A stretch of 7,780 nucleotides of DNA from an uncultured Verrucomicrobiales bacterium (GTDB taxonomy: Bacteria; Verrucomicrobiota; Verrucomicrobiia; Verrucomicrobiales; Akkermansiaceae): positions 1-7,780 of the forward strand of contig CALFDI010000121.1 in the NCBI GenBank assembly GCA_937952875.1. Direction: 5' to 3'. Positions 6,153 to 7,780 of this stretch are shown in pieces. The notes beneath the pieces are model-generated. The model was not told the origin of the DNA and ran no database searches. It saw nothing but the letters and a program-made list of their open reading frames with translations. Made by a program: the position numbers and the translations under genes. Numbering within the stretch: the first letter of the stretch is position 1; each line of letters starts with the position of its first letter.

Positions 6153-7205
6153 TTACTTCAGGAAGTCTGTTGTGAAACGTAGCTTAATATTGTTTTTGTC
6201 TCCCATGACAGTGCCGTCTGGGAACTCAATACCGATGTATTCTTTATCAGTAGCGCCATCTCCGTAGAGCCCTTTATCGAAGGCGAAGGTGCGGACGAAT
6301 TCCATGGTTTTCTTCAAGTCGGCGGATTCGATGAACGTTTTTGCAGCTGAGGTTTGGTAGAACATTTCTGTCGTGGCGAGCTGTTCTTTGAATTGCTCAA
6401 GCGAGCCTCCAGCACTGTCAGCGATGACTTCCATGGCTTTGGCATCGCCTTTCTCCATCGCTGCCATGGTCTCATACCATGCTCCAGAGAGTGCTTTTTT
6501 AAATGCATCACTAGAGTGAGTTTTTACGATTAGGGTATCAATGATCTCTCCAGGAATTTTTGAAGAATCAAAGAGCATTTTGGCATTTGGCTGATCTTTG
6601 ATGGAGTTTACGATGGGGTTCCAGGTGACGACTGTTGAGTCGTCGCTCGCGGTGAAGAGTGATCCTATCTGAGCGTCTGATGAATTAGTCACAGTGACAT
6701 CTTTCTCAGCAAGGCCGTTCATCTGTAGCGCGCGGGCTAGGAGGTAGTGACTGACGGATAGTTCGACGAGTTTGATGTCTTTGCCCTTAAGTTCTGCGAC
6801 TGACGCCGCTGATTTAGAGACAATCGCATCATTTCCATTAGAGAAATCGGTCGGGAGAAGAAATGTAGAGTCTACTCCGCTGGCCGCTGGAAAGGCGAGA
6901 GCATCCATATTCGTGATGCTCACAGCATCATATTCGCCAGATGAATAGAGGTTAATGGACTCAACGTAATCATTGAGCTTATCCGCACTGATCGTCACGC
7001 CGTGTTTATCCGCATGCTTTTTTAGGATTCCAGAATCCACCATGTATGAGAGAGGCTCCCAGCCTGTGTATGGACTCCATGCGACTTTAAATGTCGTCTT
7101 ATCAGAGCCAGCTTCAGATGCAGACTGAGTCTTACTTTTATCTCCACAACTGGTGAACGAGAGTGCTGCGCAGGCAGCAAGGAATGTAGCGAGTGTTTTT
7201 TTCAT
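6153..7205 (-). CDS. Lipoprotein substrate-binding protein, urea-carboxylase-associated type
   Basis: This 350-residue binding protein delivers ligand to the neighbouring permease. The start is ATG 7205, because MKKTLATFLAACAALSF is a clean lipoprotein signal ending in TSC with Cys20. A TTG-initiated extension to 7247 would displace the signal and is rejected. The mature protein is an NMT1/TauA-like type 2 binding protein: FKVAWSPYTGWEPL (39-52), NDYVESINLYSSGEYD (78-93), ITNMDALAFPAA (97-108), FSNGNDAIVSK (121-131), VELSVSHYLLARAL (147-160), TWNP (194-197) and IPGEIIDTLIV (217-227). From memory this pattern closely matches the family TIGR03427, binding proteins encoded near urea carboxylase/allophanate hydrolase genes, whose ligand may be urea or guanidine. 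No urea carboxylase is in the window, so the substrate is unproven. It is the first gene of the cluster and is followed by a hairpin. Confidence 0.93.
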   Translation of the reverse strand: MKKTLATFLAACAALSFTSCGDKSKTQSASEAGSDKTTFKVAWSPYTGWEPLSYMVDSGILKKHADKHGVTISADKLNDYVESINLYSSGEYDAVSITNMDALAFPAASGVDSTFLLPTDFSNGNDAIVSKSAASVAELKGKDIKLVELSVSHYLLARALQMNGLAEKDVTVTNSSDAQIGSLFTASDDSTVVTWNPIVNSIKDQPNAKMLFDSSKIPGEIIDTLIVKTHSSDAFKKALSGAWYETMAAMEKGDAKAMEVIADSAGGSLEQFKEQLATTEMFYQTSAAKTFIESADLKKTMEFVRTFAFDKGLYGDGATDKEYIGIEFPDGTVMGDKNNIKLRFTTDFLK

Positions 7206-7336
7206 AATGATGAATGCATATTTGTCCGGAAATAGCGGATGAAGCAATTACAATAGAACAGATGATCTATAAGCCTGAGTGTTCTGCATCCGTGATTGCT
7301 CTTGCATTTCTGTTTTTTCGGCGGCAAGCGTTTGGT
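7206..7336. promoter_or_regulatory. Divergent intergenic region, candidate promoter/operator
   Basis: These 131 bases lie between the divergent starts of the binding-protein gene and rlmN and must hold both promoters. Visible elements are a plus-strand TACAAT (7249-7254) as a possible -10 box, without a good -35 at 16-18 bases, and an imperfectly placed dyad AGAACA (7255-7260) with TGTTCT (7280-7285) separated by 19 bases. The minus-strand sequence just upstream of the ATG is A/T-rich and has no Shine-Dalgarno motif. No ykkC-type guanidine riboswitch consensus was recognised. The elements are weak, and the promoter calls are tentative. Confidence 0.35.
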
Positions 7337-7780
7337 GTGAGTAGTCTTTACGATCTGAGTTTTTCGCGTCTACAGCAGTCTTTGGAGGCGGCTGGGGTGA
7401 ATCCTGTTCATGCGACTCCTCTCTTCGGTGCGATGCATCGCGAGCTGTGCGAGGATTTATCGAGCCATCCAACTCTCGCCTCTCCGGTGAAGAAATGGAT
7501 CGCTGAACAGGATATAGTGCGGCCCGAGATGGTGAAGGAGACGCCTAGCTCTGATGGCTGGACGGGGAAGTATCTACTCAAGTTCGATGATGAAAAAGAG
7601 GTCGAGACTGTTCTTATGGGATTCAAAGGACGGAATACGGCCTGTATCAGCAGTCAGGTCGGCTGTGCGATGGGCTGTGTCTTTTGTGCGACGGGGCAGA
7701 TGGGATTCCGCCGCCATCTGACAGCGGGTGAGATCGTGTCTCAGGCGAATTTTCTGAGCCGTATCCTGCGGGCTCGTGAT
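7337..7780 (+). CDS. rlmN: 23S rRNA (adenine2503-C2)-methyltransferase RlmN, N-terminal part
   Basis: The frame is open to the right edge, giving the first 148 residues of a radical SAM methyltransferase. RlmN methylates C2 of A2503 in 23S rRNA (and A37 of some tRNAs) in the cytoplasm. The diagnostic CxxxCxxC iron-sulfur motif is present as GCAMGCVFCATGQMGF (C110, C114, C117), preceded by NTACISSQ, and followed by LTAGEIVSQ. The N-terminal region starting SSLYDLSFSRLQQSL fits the family's helical N-terminal domain. I place the start at GTG 7337 because homology-like sequence begins there. An upstream in-frame ATG at 7262 would add 25 residues that look unrelated to the family (a Cys- and Phe-rich stretch) and is less likely. 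The closely related Cfr enzymes share the motif, but the sequence here reads as RlmN. The C-terminal catalytic cysteine lies beyond the window. It is divergent from the transporter cluster and probably unrelated to it. Confidence 0.92.
   Translation, partial: MSSLYDLSFSRLQQSLEAAGVNPVHATPLFGAMHRELCEDLSSHPTLASPVKKWIAEQDIVRPEMVKETPSSDGWTGKYLLKFDDEKEVETVLMGFKGRNTACISSQVGCAMGCVFCATGQMGFRRHLTAGEIVSQANFLSRILRARD

Noticed and set aside
7206..7336. Guanidine-I (ykkC) riboswitch ahead of the binding-protein gene
   Set aside because: Considered because of the urea-carboxylase-type binding protein, but the conserved ACGA and GGTCCGAGAG-like segments were not found in this short region.
7262..7336. ATG start for rlmN at 7262
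   Set aside because: It adds 25 residues that do not resemble the RlmN N-terminus, and it lies almost on the transcription start that the TACAAT box would predict; GTG 7337 fits the family better.
1..7780. CRISPR arrays, tRNA or rRNA genes, transposase or integrase genes, attachment sites
   Set aside because: No direct-repeat series, cloverleaf or recombinase-like coding sequence was seen on either strand.

Overview
The window is dominated by one tightly packed minus-strand gene cluster, read from about 7205 down to position 1 and running off the left edge. It sits head to head with a plus-strand housekeeping gene (rlmN, truncated by the right edge). Signal peptides, lipoproteins, OmpA-type peptidoglycan-binding domains and the N-terminal MotB-like anchor point to a bacterium with a diderm envelope. 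None of the seven minus-strand starts has a Shine-Dalgarno sequence, and base composition is roughly balanced. I lean towards a PVC-type bacterium (Verrucomicrobiota or similar) or another lineage that rarely uses Shine-Dalgarno sites. This is an inference and the taxon is not established.

Layout in order of transcription: (1) 7205-6153, a lipoprotein substrate-binding protein resembling the NMT1/TauA-type proteins found near urea carboxylase genes; (2) a hairpin with a U-rich tail at 6098-6141, probably an attenuator or processing structure; (3) 6072-5230, an ABC permease; (4) 5230-4346, its ATPase, overlapping the permease by one base; (5) 4332-2611, a secreted substrate-binding domain fused to an OmpA domain; (6) 2590-1865, a von Willebrand factor A lipoprotein with an intact MIDAS; (7) 1853-318, a membrane-anchored substrate-binding/OmpA fusion; (8) 303-1, the start of a protein with two membrane segments and a basic helical tail. 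Gaps from gene 3 to gene 8 are -1 to 20 bases, so these are very likely one operon.

The unusual point is that a complete ABC importer (binding protein, permease, ATPase) is co-transcribed with two extra proteins that join a related binding domain to a peptidoglycan-binding domain, plus a VWA protein. The three binding domains are visibly paralogous but carry three different localisation signals: lipoprotein, cleaved signal peptide and uncleaved membrane anchor. A plausible reading is an envelope-spanning, cell-wall-anchored assembly that captures or senses a small ligand, possibly a nitrogen compound such as urea or guanidine, with the VWA protein bridging partners. The transport core is well supported. 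The assembly model and the substrate are inference.

No tRNA, rRNA, CRISPR array, insertion sequence or other mobile-element signature was seen. No gene-free stretch exceeds 300 bases.
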